Position numbers and translations under genes: made by a program
Source: Stichopus chloronotus
Lineage: Eukaryota > Echinodermata > Holothuroidea > Aspidochirotida > Stichopodidae
Assembly: GCA_021234535.1 (NCBI GenBank)
Contig: SFZH01000008.1
Coordinates: 22,283,091-22,347,090 of the forward strand
Length of the DNA: 64,000 nt
Direction of reading: 5' to 3'
Part shown: one piece after another, positions 46,076-59,240 of the stretch
Numbering within the stretch: position 1 is the first letter of the stretch
Layout: the number at the start of each line of letters is the position of its first letter
The notes under the pieces: generated by a model
The model's database searches: none
What the model was told of the DNA's origin: nothing
The model's input: only the letters and a program-made list of their open reading frames with translations

Positions 46076-46913
46076 AGTGACTGGGCGATTGACTCTTCAA
46101 CAGAAAACCTTTTATTTACAGTAAAATATTGGTAGCTTAGACTAGTTGAGAATATCTCATAGTTAGAGTGGTTGGACTTAGCACAAATCTTTAGCTTTAC
46201 AATTCACATTCCCCAAAATTCATTCCCTGATTTATTTGTTATGAACTAGCTGTAGATAAAATTAGTAAATGATATATACAGCACAACTGATGACGACATG
46301 AACGTGCTTCCTCTTGGGTCATAATTGAAACCAAAAGTGGACTAATAAACCAAAGGTTCAACAGAATACTTGTATCTAACCAGGAAATGTATATATAATT
46401 ATCAAGTGCTCTAATTGTGTCTGACAAACTGTTCAATGTCAATAAATTTCTACTGAAGTTATCAGCTCTTAAGAAGTACTCCTGACTTAATGTAATGTGT
46501 ATCAAATTTAACAGAGATACTCTACAATTTATTAAGTTGTAATCTTGATTCAATTACTACATAGTACTGCACACTACTTAATAGCATAATTATTCTCTTA
46601 TTCTTTAAACAATAATCCTGACTCAGACATCTGGGTACCAATTCGAAATTATTTTCTTTATAGTCCTTGCTATAAATGTTAAAGCAGAGGGGCCCATATT
46701 TGATAGTAGAACAGGGCCAATATGACACTTGGACAGGATTTAAGGCCCCCCGTTCCGATGTTTCAATTAAATAATGCTGCAAGAATATTCTTGCTTTGGA
46801 ACACAGACTGGATGTATTTCTTGTTCTTTCATCTACCTACACATAATACAGTGTACAACATACAATTATAATGATACATGAAAATATGGCTAAAAGGCTT
46901 AAACTTTTGTTAC

Positions 46914-47289
46914 TTAAAGGGATTCATTGAGTTGATATCAGTAAAGATTGCAGTGATTTTGAAGTATACAAACACACGACAATACTCACAATTAGCATAA
47001 TTAATCAAGTTTCACATCCAATAGTTATATGAAAACTGTCAATATTTTCAAATTTTTGACCGTTACTTGCTCTGATTGTGTGAATGTGAATGTACTAATG
47101 TGAAAATGTCTGGTCACAAAGTTTCAAAAACCAAATTTAATCGTTGGTTACTCACTCATTAATGTTCCAACGTATGTAAAACTTTGGGATCCTTTTAGTT
47201 TGACTGTTTGTCATTAGTATGTGAAGGAAACTTGACCGGTTTAGAAAAATTGAGTGAATTTCACAAAACAACTCAATGAGCCTCTTTAA
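46914..47289. mobile_element. TTAA-flanked MITE (376 bp)
   Basis: TTAA at both borders, then inverted ends AGGGATTCATTGAGTTG (left) and, inverted, AGAGGCTCATTGAGTTG (right). The interior has no coding potential. The termini share the A(G)GG start with the elements at 31409 and 62141, although the internal sequences differ. Confidence 0.65.
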
Positions 47290-49724
47290 CACTGTTTTTC
47301 TTTCACTAAACATAAAATGATGGGATCAATAACCTTTCAATAAACAATGCTTGCATACATGAAACTCAACGGGAACATACTCACTTTTCAACACTCAATA
47401 CGTACAATACATGACACTTTAAAATCATTGACACAAGTCTTTGCAAAGGTTCTACGCTGCACATTGTGAGACAACAATGTACAGAATAGAGAGACTCCAA
47501 AAAAAGGAGTGAACCCAGTCTTACACTATGTTCAACCACTGAACAAAATCTACTTGGCCACATACCAAGGATAACCCCCTTAAAAATAGACTGCAACACT
47601 GTAAACACATGCCCCATCTAAACGTGTACCTAATACACAACTCTACATGAAATGTAGTGTAAAAGGCTCATATTACCAAGGACTTTGTGGCATTGAAGAA
47701 ATGAGTGAACGATATAACTCATTGATCTACTTCACCTCAAATACCAAACAAAAACCAAAGCTGAAGCAGACTATCCTAGAAATATGGACTTTTCACCTCA
47801 AGGCAATAGAGTCTTACAAATATCAACAACATCAAACTGTAGTAAATTAACATAATTACTGTATATCTAGTAACTTGAAACACATAAAATAATGAAGCAA
47901 TAACAGCATGACATGACTCAGTAATCCCCTCCATGCAAGGAAATTTGTAGAGACCGGGGACTCCTGCCAACTCTTGAGGAATTTCCCGATTATTTTCACA
48001 AAACACATTTTTACCCCATCAGTCCAGCTACATAACATGATGCCATCCATTCATCACATTCATCAATTGATGTGTTTGAATCCAACAGTACAAGCTCTAT
48101 TGAAATGATGGCAAAGCTTTGCAAACCACCTGCAGTACAGTAAAATAATTCCTGAATCCGCACACAGCTCTGCCACAGTGAACTTGAAACCAATAAACAA
48201 TAGCCTCCATTCATTGACTTAAATGACTCATCACTGACCAGTAGACATTGCCCAAATAATAAAGCGCCCTCCACATACCTTCCAAGTGACCCGCATTTAG
48301 CGGGTTTGACCCGCACTTGAACACCCAACCTGCTGACCCACCACGCCCTTTGAAAAACCTGCATTTCACATCTTTGTAGTAGGCAAAGACGAAAAAAGGA
48401 AAAAGATCAGCAGGACCTACAGAACAGATTTTTTGGCAGTAACCTAGAGAAATTGTGTTGACTGATTTGCCCCAAAAGTGCTACCATTTTGCATGTAGAC
48501 ACTCCTAAACTTCATGACAAAATTTTCAAAGGGGACACCTGTGCCCCTTAAACCCCTCCCCCTGGTGGCCGCGATTCACAATCGGACAGATTAGAGGTGG
48601 ATCAGCATCCAGCCCCTAAGAACTTGGGAGCTATGCCTCCATGAACCCCATGGCCTAAAACAATGAACCCCTTTGTTCTCAATCCCTTACTCTAGAGCAG
48701 CAAGAATTCACTCCAAACACAGCTTTGTGAGAACAAAAAAATAAACAAAAAAACATATCTCAACATGCTTTGAATAACGTACTATACACCGTACCGTTCC
48801 TCATCATACAGGCTCTTCACTCTAAAACAGTTCTTTGTCGTCTCCACTACTCAACTTTAACATCCTAACAATACATGGGGAAATGATAAACAGCTTACAC
48901 AAGGACCACAGTACGTTACAAAAAATCACAAAATTTTGGGGGCATACATCTCTTAAAATGAATTATTCAATTACCCTAACTGGTGTATTCTTTGTCCTGG
49001 AATTCTGGCTCACTCGCGACTCTAGTGGATGGTTAAAGTCGCAGCGCAGACGTCTCAGAGATTGGTCGGGATAAGTACGCAAGAGGATCGACAGTGTCAA
49101 GCATGTCAACAGGTAGGTAATGTACCTGTGCCAATGCAGGTGTGGACCTAGGCTCAACAGCCTAGCAGGATGCCCACCTCCAGGAAGCATTGCAACAGAA
49201 ATCAGTTTCATTGGAATATGACATCATCATTGACAGATTTAACAACAGTTCATCAGAACAGGAAATTAATATGAATGAAATATGGCCATCTTTTATGGGA
49301 AGGGCATTGTTTTAAGAGCTGAAACTCAAAGCAATCTTCAGTCGCAAGCCAAACAATATGACGGTCGGAGGTAAACTGAGAACTGAGGTACCCACACTGT
49401 ACACACTAACAACACACATGCAAATGGCATATAGTTGCAAAACCATCAAAGAATGCCAACTGTCAAAACTTTTGTCCAGTATAATGATAAAGATTTCTTC
49501 CACCATTCAAACAACAAAGTCATGCACATTTCATATTTTGCATCTGTTTGCACACCACAGTATTAGGTGTTTTTTCTGTTTTTGACAAGATTTAAGTTGA
49601 TTTTGTAATTTCGTAGCTTATTACCATGAATAATGATCTTTAATCATGAATATGTATGGAAGACTAATCACATCTACTTGAATGTGTAAAGCAACCACTG
49701 ATCTTTGCCACAGTATATTATAGC
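47290..49724. other. Intronic sequence with a small GC-rich palindromic patch
   Basis: Near 48283-48318 the sequence has alternating GACCCGC / GCGGGT words (TGACCCGCATTTAGCGGGTT). Near 49060-49215 there is a patch of non-host composition (GGACCTAGGCTCAACAGCCT). Both look like old insertions, but no termini were defined. Confidence 0.3.
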
Positions 49725-50751
49725 TATGTTCACATTTTGAGTGAGCATCATGTGGATCTTGATCTATCATGGTGGATCAAAGTAATGGGGACTTAGATCA
49801 ACAACTCTCACTCAAGATCAACTGATTTTGATGCACCATCTGGATAGATTTGATCTACCACTCTGGATCAAACTTTGAAATGTGGATACAGTCTCTAGAT
49901 CAAGTGACTCCTGATCTCCGGTTTATTCCTTCTCAGTTTGGATTTATGTTCTGGTAGCAAATGCAGTCGAATACAAAACAAATTAACACAGTACACTACC
50001 TGGCTACTGTTCCCTGAAAATATAGGGAAAACTGGTCTGTTCACTAACAGAGTTTTTGTGTTGTCTCCAATTTATTTTTACTTTGTATCATCTCTTAAAG
50101 ACAACTGAGTGACAGCTTATTGTAAGTAGTTAAAGCATTGAAGTTTACATCATTTTAATAGCACAGCACTATCAGTAAACTTATGCTGGGCTAAGTAGTT
50201 GTAGTAATTTATTATTTGGTTTCTTTGCCATGTCCAAGGAAGAAGGTACCGTCTTCAAATCAGCAATGCATTCACCAACTGCCTTCTGTGCGTTGTGAGG
50301 AAGTTAGCTGAGATACAAGGAGCAAACTTGCTAACACATCCATATTGAATATATACTCTACAGTTGATATTCTATTGGTATTTGTACCTAACGATCTTTG
50401 TGCGACTTTTGAGATATCATACTAGGGTTAGCTTAGCCCTGCATGTGCGATTCATATACATACACATACTGTGTATAGTGTACATAGTCTACAGTTGCGA
50501 ATATTGAAAAATCATGCTGTGCATGTGTGTAACTTACGCAGTATAAACCAAGTAACAAACAGTACTTAATTGTAAACAGTTCATCAGTGACCATTCACGG
50601 TTGAACATTCAATCATGCATGAAGCACATTGATCTACATTCAAATGTGGACTGACATGGCATCATTGGCATGACTCTGGATCAAAACAATTACGTTTGAT
50701 CTACCGACCGCGGTAGATCGAGATCCATTACACTCAATCAAATGGTAACAT
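49725..50751. mobile_element. Family C non-autonomous element, complete copy (about 1.03 kb)
   Basis: Left end ATGTTCACATTTTGAGTGAG; right end (inverted) ATGTTACCATTTGATTGAGT. Just inside, both ends carry GGATC-rich sequence (GTGGATCTTGATCTATCATG on the left, GGTAGATCGAGATCCATTA on the right). The interior is AT-rich with no transposase. A half copy is at 26833-27297. Confidence 0.6.
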
Positions 50752-51235
50752 CAATTTACGTGACTCTTAACTAACAGCTTCCACTAGTTCCTACTTCTCC
50801 CCAGGTTTTCCCCCGTTCCTATCGATCACCATTTATCAATGCTGATCTACAATTAGTGGACTATGCATCTCTTATTTGAAATATCAACAACAACAGCATT
50901 GTAAGTTTCCTTATTTGTTGAAGTCATCCTCGTAGATATTGTACATCATCAACTGATAAGATAAAGTTTACACATAGATAATCAAGTGGCTATGAAAGCA
51001 CCAAAAATATCACAAAGGAAATTAACTTGAAGATCATTGTTTTATGGGGTAATGAAGTACTCTTCTGTAGTGGTTATTGTAGCTATTGTGCTCAATTGCA
51101 GACTCAATCTTTGTAGTTTGATCTATAGACTACTAGTAGTAGTACAAACATATCATTAAGTTTATTTAGCATTTGACAATTCCATACAATAAGTACAGTA
51201 CTTTAGACACAATCCTTAGCCACTACAACCACTGT

Positions 51236-51532
51236 AGACATAGATTATGTGGGAAGCAATATGAAAGTGGAGGGAGGAAACCATGGTAGTCATAGGTGAA
51301 AGAAGTAATATGAAAGTGGGGGAAGAGGGGGGGGGGGGGGAGAATCACTACAACCAATGTCATACATAGACAATACAACCACTGCAGTCATAGGCTATGG
51401 AAGGAGCATGAAAGTGGAGGGGGGCAACCACAGTAGTCATATGTGAAGACATTATAACCACTGTAGTCATAGACTATGTAGGGAGCAAAATGAAAGTAGA
51501 GGGGGAACCACTGTAGTCATAGGTGAAGCAGC
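51236..51532. repeat. Minisatellite, left block (AACCACTGTAGTCATAG unit)
   Basis: Units of about 45-60 bp with ACCACTGTAGTCATAGACTA, TGTAGGGAGCAAAATGAAAG and GTGGAGGGGGG-like text; a G13 run is at 51329. It continues in the block at 52790-53130. Confidence 0.8.
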
Positions 51533-52789
51533 TGTGTTTGTTTTCACTGTAGTCCGACCATCCGTGACGACTAGAAAACCTCTTGGACTACAAAATCTTT
51601 GTAAAAACATGCTTGGAGGTTGTCTGACAGACCACCAAATTTTGACTTTGAAATTACTGCATGTAAATAATGTGCTTAAAATGTCACAAAAGTTCCAACG
51701 TATAGTAGAAGCATATCACTCATTCTGAAACGGAGCAACTGCTTAAAAGTCTGACACATACACTGATCATCCCTTTTCCACAGGGTATGTTCCATACGAC
51801 ATCATAACTTTCTTTTCTGTCCTACTAATTATTAGCCTGCATTATTTAATTAAATATAAAGACAACTACTGTATTTCTATTGAGGGTTCATGTATGTTTC
51901 TATTCCATTGAATCGAAATTGACTAAAGCAAGTCCAAGCTGGAAATTTCAATGACACATTCAATGGGATGTTTATACAGAGTATATTTTCTTCACTTACA
52001 GTTAACTAAATTGAAGAGTCCCATTGACTCACTGTGTAACTTCATTGACCCAACGTTCTCGTGAACCTACTATCATGCAAACGTATGACGTGAAAAAAAG
52101 TTTTCAACTTAAAAAGATAGCAAAAGGCACATGGTTTACATTCAAAATAACATACATTGTGCTTGGCATTCTTGATCAAGTGGAGTATTTCATGACAAAT
52201 TTCGGGGAACGACTTTTCTCCCCGGCTGAATACTGTAGGAGTCACTGCAGTACAAATGGTATTATATACACAGTGAGCAACACAGCTTGTGAAATGGTAC
52301 AATTTTTGGGGGGACTGAAATCTCTTACTTTGGGGAGTTCAAAACTTTGCATACATTGTCACAAACTGATAGTAAAATATATCTTTACTACTATCTAAGT
52401 CTGATTTTGGAAATAGTGCATGCTGTGCAGCATTTTAGAGACTTGGTGAATGCTAAATACACAGGCCTACTGTACACAGAGGGTAAGGAGAACTGTACAA
52501 GACTTGAATTATTTATGAGCCAAGGCCCCTTCCATTTTGAACCTAAGGGCCCAAGCAAATTTCTAGGGGCATCAGGCACAAGGGCCCCTGTAGTTTTGAT
52601 CCCTGGATGATAAAACCTGTTAAAATAAATTCTGTTTACCATGGCAAATCTGATGTTCCTTGAACTTGTTTTTCATTAGAGTGCAAATTCAATTTTTCCA
52701 TTACAGGGATACCATTTTTTTAGCAGGACATCCAAGTTTCGGTAAATGGTTGTCCTTAGGACAACCATGGTAAATTTCTTAAAATCGAA
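51533..52789. other. Segment splitting the AACCACTGTAGTCATAG minisatellite
   Basis: About 1.26 kb of non-tandem sequence between two blocks of the same array, probably an insertion. I could not identify termini. The plus frame at 52024-52398 (124 codons) is the longest open stretch and is not recognisable. Confidence 0.35.
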
Positions 52790-53130
52790 GACTGTGAAGG
52801 GAGTAATATGAAAGTGGGGGAGGGCGAGAAATCGCTGCAACCAATGTCATACATAAAGACAATACGACCACTGCAGTCATAGACTATATGTAGTGGGCAA
52901 TATGAAAGGGAAGGGGGCCACCACTTTAGTCATATGTGTAGACATTATAACCACTGAAGTCATAGACTATGTACTGAGCAAAATGAAAGTAGAGGGTGGG
53001 GCAACCACCATAGTCATACTGTAGGTGAAGGATGTAATTTGAAAGTGGGGCAGGGGGAGCAATCACTGCAAACAATGTCCTCCATGAAGACAACACAACC
53101 ACTGCAGTCATAGACTATGTAGGGATATTA
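52790..53130. repeat. Minisatellite, right block (same unit as 51236)
   Basis: Resumes with AGGGAGTAATATGAAAGTGG and CCACTGCAGTCATAGACTAT units and ends with GACTATGTAGGGATATTAAT. Confidence 0.8.
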
Positions 53131-55137
53131 ATTGTTGCATCAAGTCTTGACATTTCATGCACAAAATTGGAAATGTTAAGATTTTTTTCACTAATGTTAG
53201 TTGTGTATGGCTCAGAGAATGGTTGTAGGTTACAAAAAATAAACCTGTATTTTAGGATTTTTTAGTACTTGTTGGCAACATCATTTTGAGATAGAAATTT
53301 TAGAATTTACAGCACATTCAAGGATAACTTTTACTAATTTTTTTAAAATGGTGCTGGTTCCAATATATTAAGTCAGTACCATACGGATTTGTTGCATGAG
53401 GTACAGTATCTGGTTGTACCAGTAGTATTACTTCAAAATACCGGTACCAATTAAAGTACCGAAATACTGCCCAACCCTAATAAATTCTACACCTTTCAAC
53501 AACCTGCACTATTTCATAGCATTTTCATGTGTTTGGCAGATGGAAAACATTTGTAGGATGCCCTAAGTTGTGAGATGCCCTAAGTTGTGAGATGCAAGTT
53601 TCTAAATCAAACTTTGTAAACACACTATTTACTACATGGCAGCTTAAATTGATTGCGTGCATAAGCAAAAAGTAAAAACATGGAAATTTCATGTCTAAAA
53701 GTTTGGTAAGGCTTTTATTGCACCTTTCTCACATTTGAGAGAACAAATAGGTTTCAGGTGGTTAATTCTGGCAGATGATTTCAAATTATTCAAGCAGTAT
53801 TAAACACGATAATGGTGGTTGTCAGCTTTCTTTCAAATCAACCATTTGCTTCTTTGAAAAGCCCAATGGGAACACTCAGTGTAGAATATTCAGTTATTCA
53901 AAGCAACTCAGGATCACTGACCTCCAGCAGTGATGTGATCAGTTCCTAGGTTTATCTGTAACTATTGCTTCCCTCCACCAATTCTAGATACTGAGCATGG
54001 AGTGATGATTTAAGTACTGCAGTGCGTTTTTGATACATCAGTGAGATCTGAGCTGTCGCATATTCGTTGAATAGGCACTTACAATAAGAACTATTAATTT
54101 TGGCTATAATTTCAGTGTTTCATAGTGATTTATGTAAATCCTTTTACTTTTTTAAACTTAGAGTGGTTACTGTCATTTTCAGTCATTGAAAGACGTAGTC
54201 TGTCCTTGCACTACCTCGTGCGTACATTTACAAATAAGAACAAGTTTGGGTCAAACATAATCTTGTCCTTCTGATTTTTCAGAACACACACACTCACTTT
54301 AAGTTTTCTTTTGCAGATTAGACATGATCAAATTCCAGATGATTCGGTATTTTGTGGTACTTCAATGCTCCAGAAATTTAGTGATTTTCTTGAGCACTAC
54401 TTAAATTATATCTCTTTGGAAGCATGGCTTGTTGTGAAAACTAAACTTGTCAGGAAGTAATTATCTCTGCAAAGAAAACATATCAGTCTCAAAGAGGAAG
54501 CATTAAGTCACCCTAAATACAGGCACTGTGTACAAAGATAACATCTATGTTTAAAGAGGCACACCAACTTGACTGTCCCTCAGAGTTGTAGACCAATAAG
54601 GCAGCTTGCTGCAAGCTGCATGGTGACCTATAGCCAAATGTGTGCAGTGCAGGCAATTGGCCACAATAGCACTGTAGCTCATTACATGACAGCAAATAAT
54701 AATCAGAGTACCATGAATACATTAATGCTGATGATTGGATGTGTCATGTGACATTGAAGATACTGTGAATCACAATTGAATCCTTGTGATCACCTGGTTA
54801 CAGATAATAAACTTTCCCTTACATACACTTCAGGCCTAATATGTAGTAAAACAGGGCAAGAGGAAAATAAGGGGGTAAGTTGCGGTATTAAAAAAAAAAA
54901 GCAGCTTCCTCTAAAAGACACGAGCTAGTGTTTTATCTTTTAGTATACTGCATACTTTGGAGGTTGAACAGGCCAAGGTGCGGAGTCCGCAAAAATTATA
55001 CGACATCCTTCGGTTCTCACTGATTAAGGAGAAGCAGGCAAAGCTCAGTGAGAAGTGGTGAATATGCAGGTGATGATTTGCTCCGCTGCAAGCTTGTGAG
55101 GTGCGGACTTTGGGGAGGTGTGCTGGTCCTCTTATGA
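53131..55137. other. Intronic sequence without recognised features
   Basis: AT-rich, with a short direct duplication (GATGCCCTAAGTTGTGA, twice at about 53558-53592) and an A12 run at 54890. Confidence 0.35.
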
Positions 55138-55215
55138 TGTGAATAGGTCGCTTGTTTATTCCCAAGCCACTAAACTTTGTGAAATTCACAGCACATACTC
55201 CCTCACCTCATGTAA
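55138..55215. repeat. Relic of a DIRS internal complementary region
   Basis: Diverged match to 27718-27812: TATTCCCAAGCCACTAAACT, then GAAATTCACAGCACATACTC and CCTCACCTCATGTAACCTAC. The junction of the two termini is recognisable, so this derives from a DIRS copy whose coding part is gone. Confidence 0.6.
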
Positions 55216-56599
55216 CCTACAGTGTGCACTCCTGACACAGGTAGACGGATGGATGGTGGGAGTAGGACTTCACAGGTGGAGGTCGAAAGGTCGCATGGGC
55301 AATTAGTCACCCTTGGTAGTAGGTGTATTTGTAACATAGTGATGAAAAAAGAGGGCATCTTCCAATCAGGCTGCTATAGTAGGAAATATCACAAAACACC
55401 CCAGTCGATCAAGAATGCCACAGACATTATACAACATGTGCAAAAGACCCTAAACTAACAATTCGCAATCTGTTTACAATCTTTCATAGGTTTTCTCCTG
55501 CAAGTTAAATCTCTCCACAGTGGCTTGGGTCTTTTCCTGTTGGCTAACATGTGAAAGTAGGCTCTAACAAGCCTAACCTATAATGTGTCACTGATGTCAA
55601 TGTACAGCATATAGTGCACTTTCTGTAAAGGTACAGTACAATACATGGGTGTTAGACTTTCATATAAATTTTATACAAAGCACCTACTGTAACTATGTTT
55701 TATATCTTGTTATATAGTGTATTGCTAATTTCAAAACGGGTCATAATAATACAGGTATCATACTTTACTTCAAACCTTTGTACCTTTAATTTCAGACATT
55801 GGAAAAGATTTTTACCATATATATGCCTCTAGGGTTAGGACAGACCAATGCTGTCAGAGTCTATGCAAAGCCAATGGAGTAGAAAGTAATCCCAATCATT
55901 TACTTGCCTGTAGCTATAGGAGGATGACTGCAAGAATTCACAGGCATTTCTGTAAGTTACATGGATCACTTTCTCCCCCTCCCCCGTCGCATAAAATTCC
56001 ATATTTTCGGTAATTTTTCAGTGCTGTACATTCACTTCACTTCATTTTAAGGAAAATGCATGAAGTATGTGGTTTAACCAGCCACTGGTGATAAATTGGA
56101 GTCAATAATCAGAAAGGGAAGCAGGTGAATACCTCCCCCACCTACAATGACCCAGAAAGTTGGCGTAAATTGGAGGGATCATGGAGGGATGGAAGATGTT
56201 GGTGGATGAGAAGTAAGTCTGTCCTGCTATATGACTTGAATGTACAGTATATGTGTCATGACGCCTTGGCAATCAACTTGGAAATGGACATGCACAGAAA
56301 CCTTCTCACCATTTCATTTATTTACTTATTCAATTTCATTGACTAATCTCAACCATTTTGTGTCTACCCATACATTTGTTTGTGAATGTTTTAACCTGTC
56401 ACAAGTGTATTGATGATAACTGATGTAACTCAACTTTTCTCCCTCACACTCACAGCCTTTCTTCACCCAATTGTTGTTATATATTCAGACCAAAAATCTT
56501 TCAGAAAGTTCATCCTTCCATCTTTAAAGTTTCATAAACAAAATAGACAGATAAGGAAAGATGCAGATGCACAGTGAAAATTTCGCTGCAAGCCCAATG

Positions 56600-56720
56600 G
56601 CTGGCAATTACGGAAGGGCGGTGACCAGATACACACACAAAAATTGCCAGATGCTAGACCACGGTCAATACGGGTAATGCATGAGGGAGTAGATGCTGTG
56701 AATTCAGGGGAGGTAGGAAC
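56600..56720. repeat. DIRS terminal fragment
   Basis: Inverted match to the 27360-27440 terminal region (TTGCCAGATGCTAGACCACG, GGTCAATACGGGTAATGCAT) and ending GGGAGTAGATGCTGTGAATT, the 5'-type DIRS terminus. No coding part is attached. Confidence 0.6.
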
Positions 56721-57564
56721 ATTGTTGCCATCTTTGAGCAGAGCATGGATAACATGCAGCGAGGTGAAGTTCACAGCTATCCTTGACCCTGACAGTATAT
56801 ATGAGGCTTAATTGTGAACACTACATATTCAATTCCACGGGTGAGGGGTACCAACCTCTAGTCAGAAGTTACAGCTTTTCTGTACTTTGAAATCAAGTCA
56901 CACTAAATTAGCTGCAGTTTGAACATAACTATCTCATAGATTGACTGATGCTACTGTACAAAGTAAACTAGCAGACATGAGCAGTGAATACAACTTCCCA
57001 TACTGATTGGTTTATATCAGGTCAGTGTTATTATTACACTGTTTATGGCAATGCACAAAGCAGTGAACCAAAGACAAAACAAACGTAAAAGGGATGAATC
57101 TGCAAAAAAAGCTGGGTCAGCTTTAAGAGCTGAAATGATGTGAAGAATTCTGTAAGTTCTTAGAATTTCAAAGGATATGTGTAGGCAACACCTTTGTGTT
57201 AGCAAAACTCTGAAAATACACGATACCACACGATAGTGCACTTCTACACGTCAGGCCATCACAACAGGAAATTGATGTAATTTAAAATCATTTGAAATAG
57301 CTACTGTAAGTAAGAATTTTCAGTTTCACATGGATATCACTTGATTATAATTGACCTTAGTATCTACGTGCAGAATTCATGCATGCCACACGCATTACTA
57401 ACCACATACCTCTATCTTTGCAGAATTCATGAATGCCACACTTACTATTTTATTTTGCACATTTCTCTATCATTTCCAAATTCACATGTGTATAATTCTT
57501 CCTACCCACCATCCCTCTATTTATTGAGTTATTCATAAAAAGGTAAACTGATTTTTAATCTTAC

Positions 57565-57729
57565 CTGGTAATTTTGGCGGTACATTCCCCGGTTGTGGTG
57601 AGTGCTGCTCAATATGTGACTTGATGCGCTGTTTATATGTTTTGACTCTCCTCTCTAGGTCACTAGTTAATTTTATCGTTGCCAGATCTTCTAAAAACTG
57701 CTCAAAATTTGGCAGCAACTCTTCTAAAG
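57565..57729 (-). CDS. AFAP-like exon 2: N-terminal helical segment
   Basis: A 165-nt exon with strong acceptor CTCTTTTGTTTGTAG and donor CAG|GTAAGA. It encodes LEELLPNFEQFLEDLATIKL, a helical Leu/Glu-rich segment, then basic SDLERRVKTYKQRIKSHIEQ and a proline-rich tail (SPQPGNVPPKLP). The pattern LEELLPxxxxFLxxL followed by Lys/Arg-rich residues resembles the N-termini of AFAP1 and AFAP1L1. The exon enters with two bases and leaves with one, matching exon 1 and the 39021 exon exactly. Confidence 0.75.
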
Positions 57730-57867
57730 CTACAAACAAAAGAGAAAATGAACAAGATAAATCACAAACTCATAAAACAGTGATAGAAAAGGCAGTATTA
57801 TCTTACATTAATATGACACCGAAGGCCTCTCAATTATGCAAATGTGCTGAGACAATATAGATCTTAC

Positions 57868-57886
57868 CTGAAAAGCTAACAGGCAT
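57868..57886 (-). CDS. AFAP-like exon 1: start codon
   Basis: Nineteen coding bases from the ATG at 57886-57884 to the donor TTTTCAG|GTAAGA. They encode MPVSFS plus one base, which completes an Ala codon with exon 2. Reading upstream in frame meets a TAA about 45 bases before the ATG, so this is the first usable start in this reading. The 5' untranslated part of the exon extends into 57887 and beyond; its left splice or transcription start was not identified. Confidence 0.6.
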
Positions 57887-59085
57887 TGGATAGTAATTTG
57901 TGTACAAGAGTACTGCCAATTGAAGATGGGGATATTAAGACCTAAAATTTGATTATTTAATTGCACACACAAACTGTATAATTTTTCCTTCTCTTATTAA
58001 GTAACAAATGGCACACCACACTCACTAAATTATTGAAATCAAATGAGCAGAATTCTAGTATCATTCTTAGAGTAATGAAAGGATTCTTGTCTAATAGCTG
58101 AATAGGTCTGATAACAAGCAGAGACATCCATACTTTACAGTACTGTCAAGTGGAATTGAGCTTTCAGGTAAGTGCATCAAAGCCCATAATGATTGTGGAC
58201 CTGTACAGTATGTTGCACAGTAAACATACTGCCTACAAGACAATAAAAGCAAAATTGATAACTTCCTACTGTATGTGTAACACAAACTCTGAAACTTGTA
58301 TGCTGTATATAATACATGCTTCACAGAGATGGTAATGCACATGAAACATTGAAGTATATATGCCTATTCAATGTACTGTAGTCCACTGCAACATACTGTA
58401 TGATGATGCTGCAGCTACAAACAGCAAGTTAATCAACTTGAACATGAAAGTAACATGTGCACTACATAAGAGTTGTGATTAAAACTATACAGGCACCAAC
58501 ATTTTCACAGCAAAACCCAGCTGGCTCTTCACACATTCTTACAACTTGTAGGACACAAAATGACAGCGAAAAAGCACAGATTCGACTTTCACACTTGTGG
58601 CGGTCATTTATGTAGTACATACGCTATGTACGCAGTAACCTGCATTTGCACTGTGCATGTGTCAGTGATCTGACCCTGAAGCTACTACAGTACAGTAACA
58701 TACCGGATTCACTACTGCAGAACAGGATGTGAATCCTATGCTGAAATCCTTGTATGTTGAACAAATGTTCTAGGTGAGTCCTAAGCTGGATCCTGTGCTA
58801 CTTTGAGACTGGTTAAGTGTCAGTGGGGGAGATGGAAAGGACTGAAGCAATCTTCTTCAATTTACTCTGCATGCAAGATGATGAATATATTGAGTGGTAC
58901 TCAGTGATACACACTACTGTAAAATTCAGTGATGTTGCAAGCAGGCACAATTGGTGATTAGAACCAAACACATTCAGTCCCACTACCAGGTATGGATATG
59001 GGCCCTCAAGGTTTTTCAGTAAGTTACTACAAAGTTATTTTTGTCACTATAATTGTTTACTTTGCAACGAATATCAGTACACCTG
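57887..59085 (-). promoter_or_regulatory. 5' flank of the AFAP-like start exon; no core elements identified
   Basis: This interval should hold the 5' UTR and possibly the promoter of the minus-strand gene. It is AT-rich, with many short TACAGTA/TACTGTA motifs. I saw no CpG-rich block, convincing TATA/Inr pair or repeat boundary, and a further non-coding first exon beyond it is possible. Confidence 0.2.
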
Positions 59086-59089
59086 TCCT

Positions 59090-59240
59090 ACAATCTTGGT
59101 GAATATTGATGGGACACTTCTATAGCCATACTTTGTGATTATAATCTTAGTTGAGAGGACAACATGAAACCCCACACCCCTTTCCAATGTTGCCCTGTAG
59201 GAGTCAATGTACATACTGTTAACAGTAATCCTGTAGTAAC
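59090..59240. repeat. MITE D, truncated copy
   Basis: Left end ACAATCTTGGTGAATATTGA and the interior GAAACCCCACACCCCTTTCC are present; the right end is missing and family B sequence follows. Confidence 0.65.

Larger units (their letters stand above)
3029..57886 (-). other. AFAP-like gene (actin filament-associated protein family), 5' and middle part
   Basis: Gene-level entry tying the exons together. Going down the minus strand from the ATG at 57886, exons at 57868-57886, 57565-57729, 39021-39109, 26472-26509, 24602-24720, 23624-23714, 3989-4064, 3343-3691 and 3029-3146 join with GT/AG borders and matching phases; two extra in-phase microexons lie at 13780-13803 and 11457-11492. The roughly 355-residue product so far has an N-terminal helical segment, a Pro/Ser-rich linker, an acidic Tyr-rich region, one PH domain and the start of a Lys-rich stretch. 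Known AFAP proteins have this order, then a second PH domain and a C-terminal coiled coil; they are cytoplasmic Src-binding adaptors that cross-link actin. The second PH domain would lie left of base 1. The last visible exon ends in phase 1, so the gene continues out of the window. The family assignment rests on recognition of the N-terminus, acidic region and PH domain, not on a search. A different PH-domain adaptor is possible but less likely. Confidence 0.72.

Noticed and set aside
52024..52398. 124-codon plus frame as a host gene
   Set aside because: There is no recognisable domain or splice context, and it lies inside a segment that interrupts a minisatellite.
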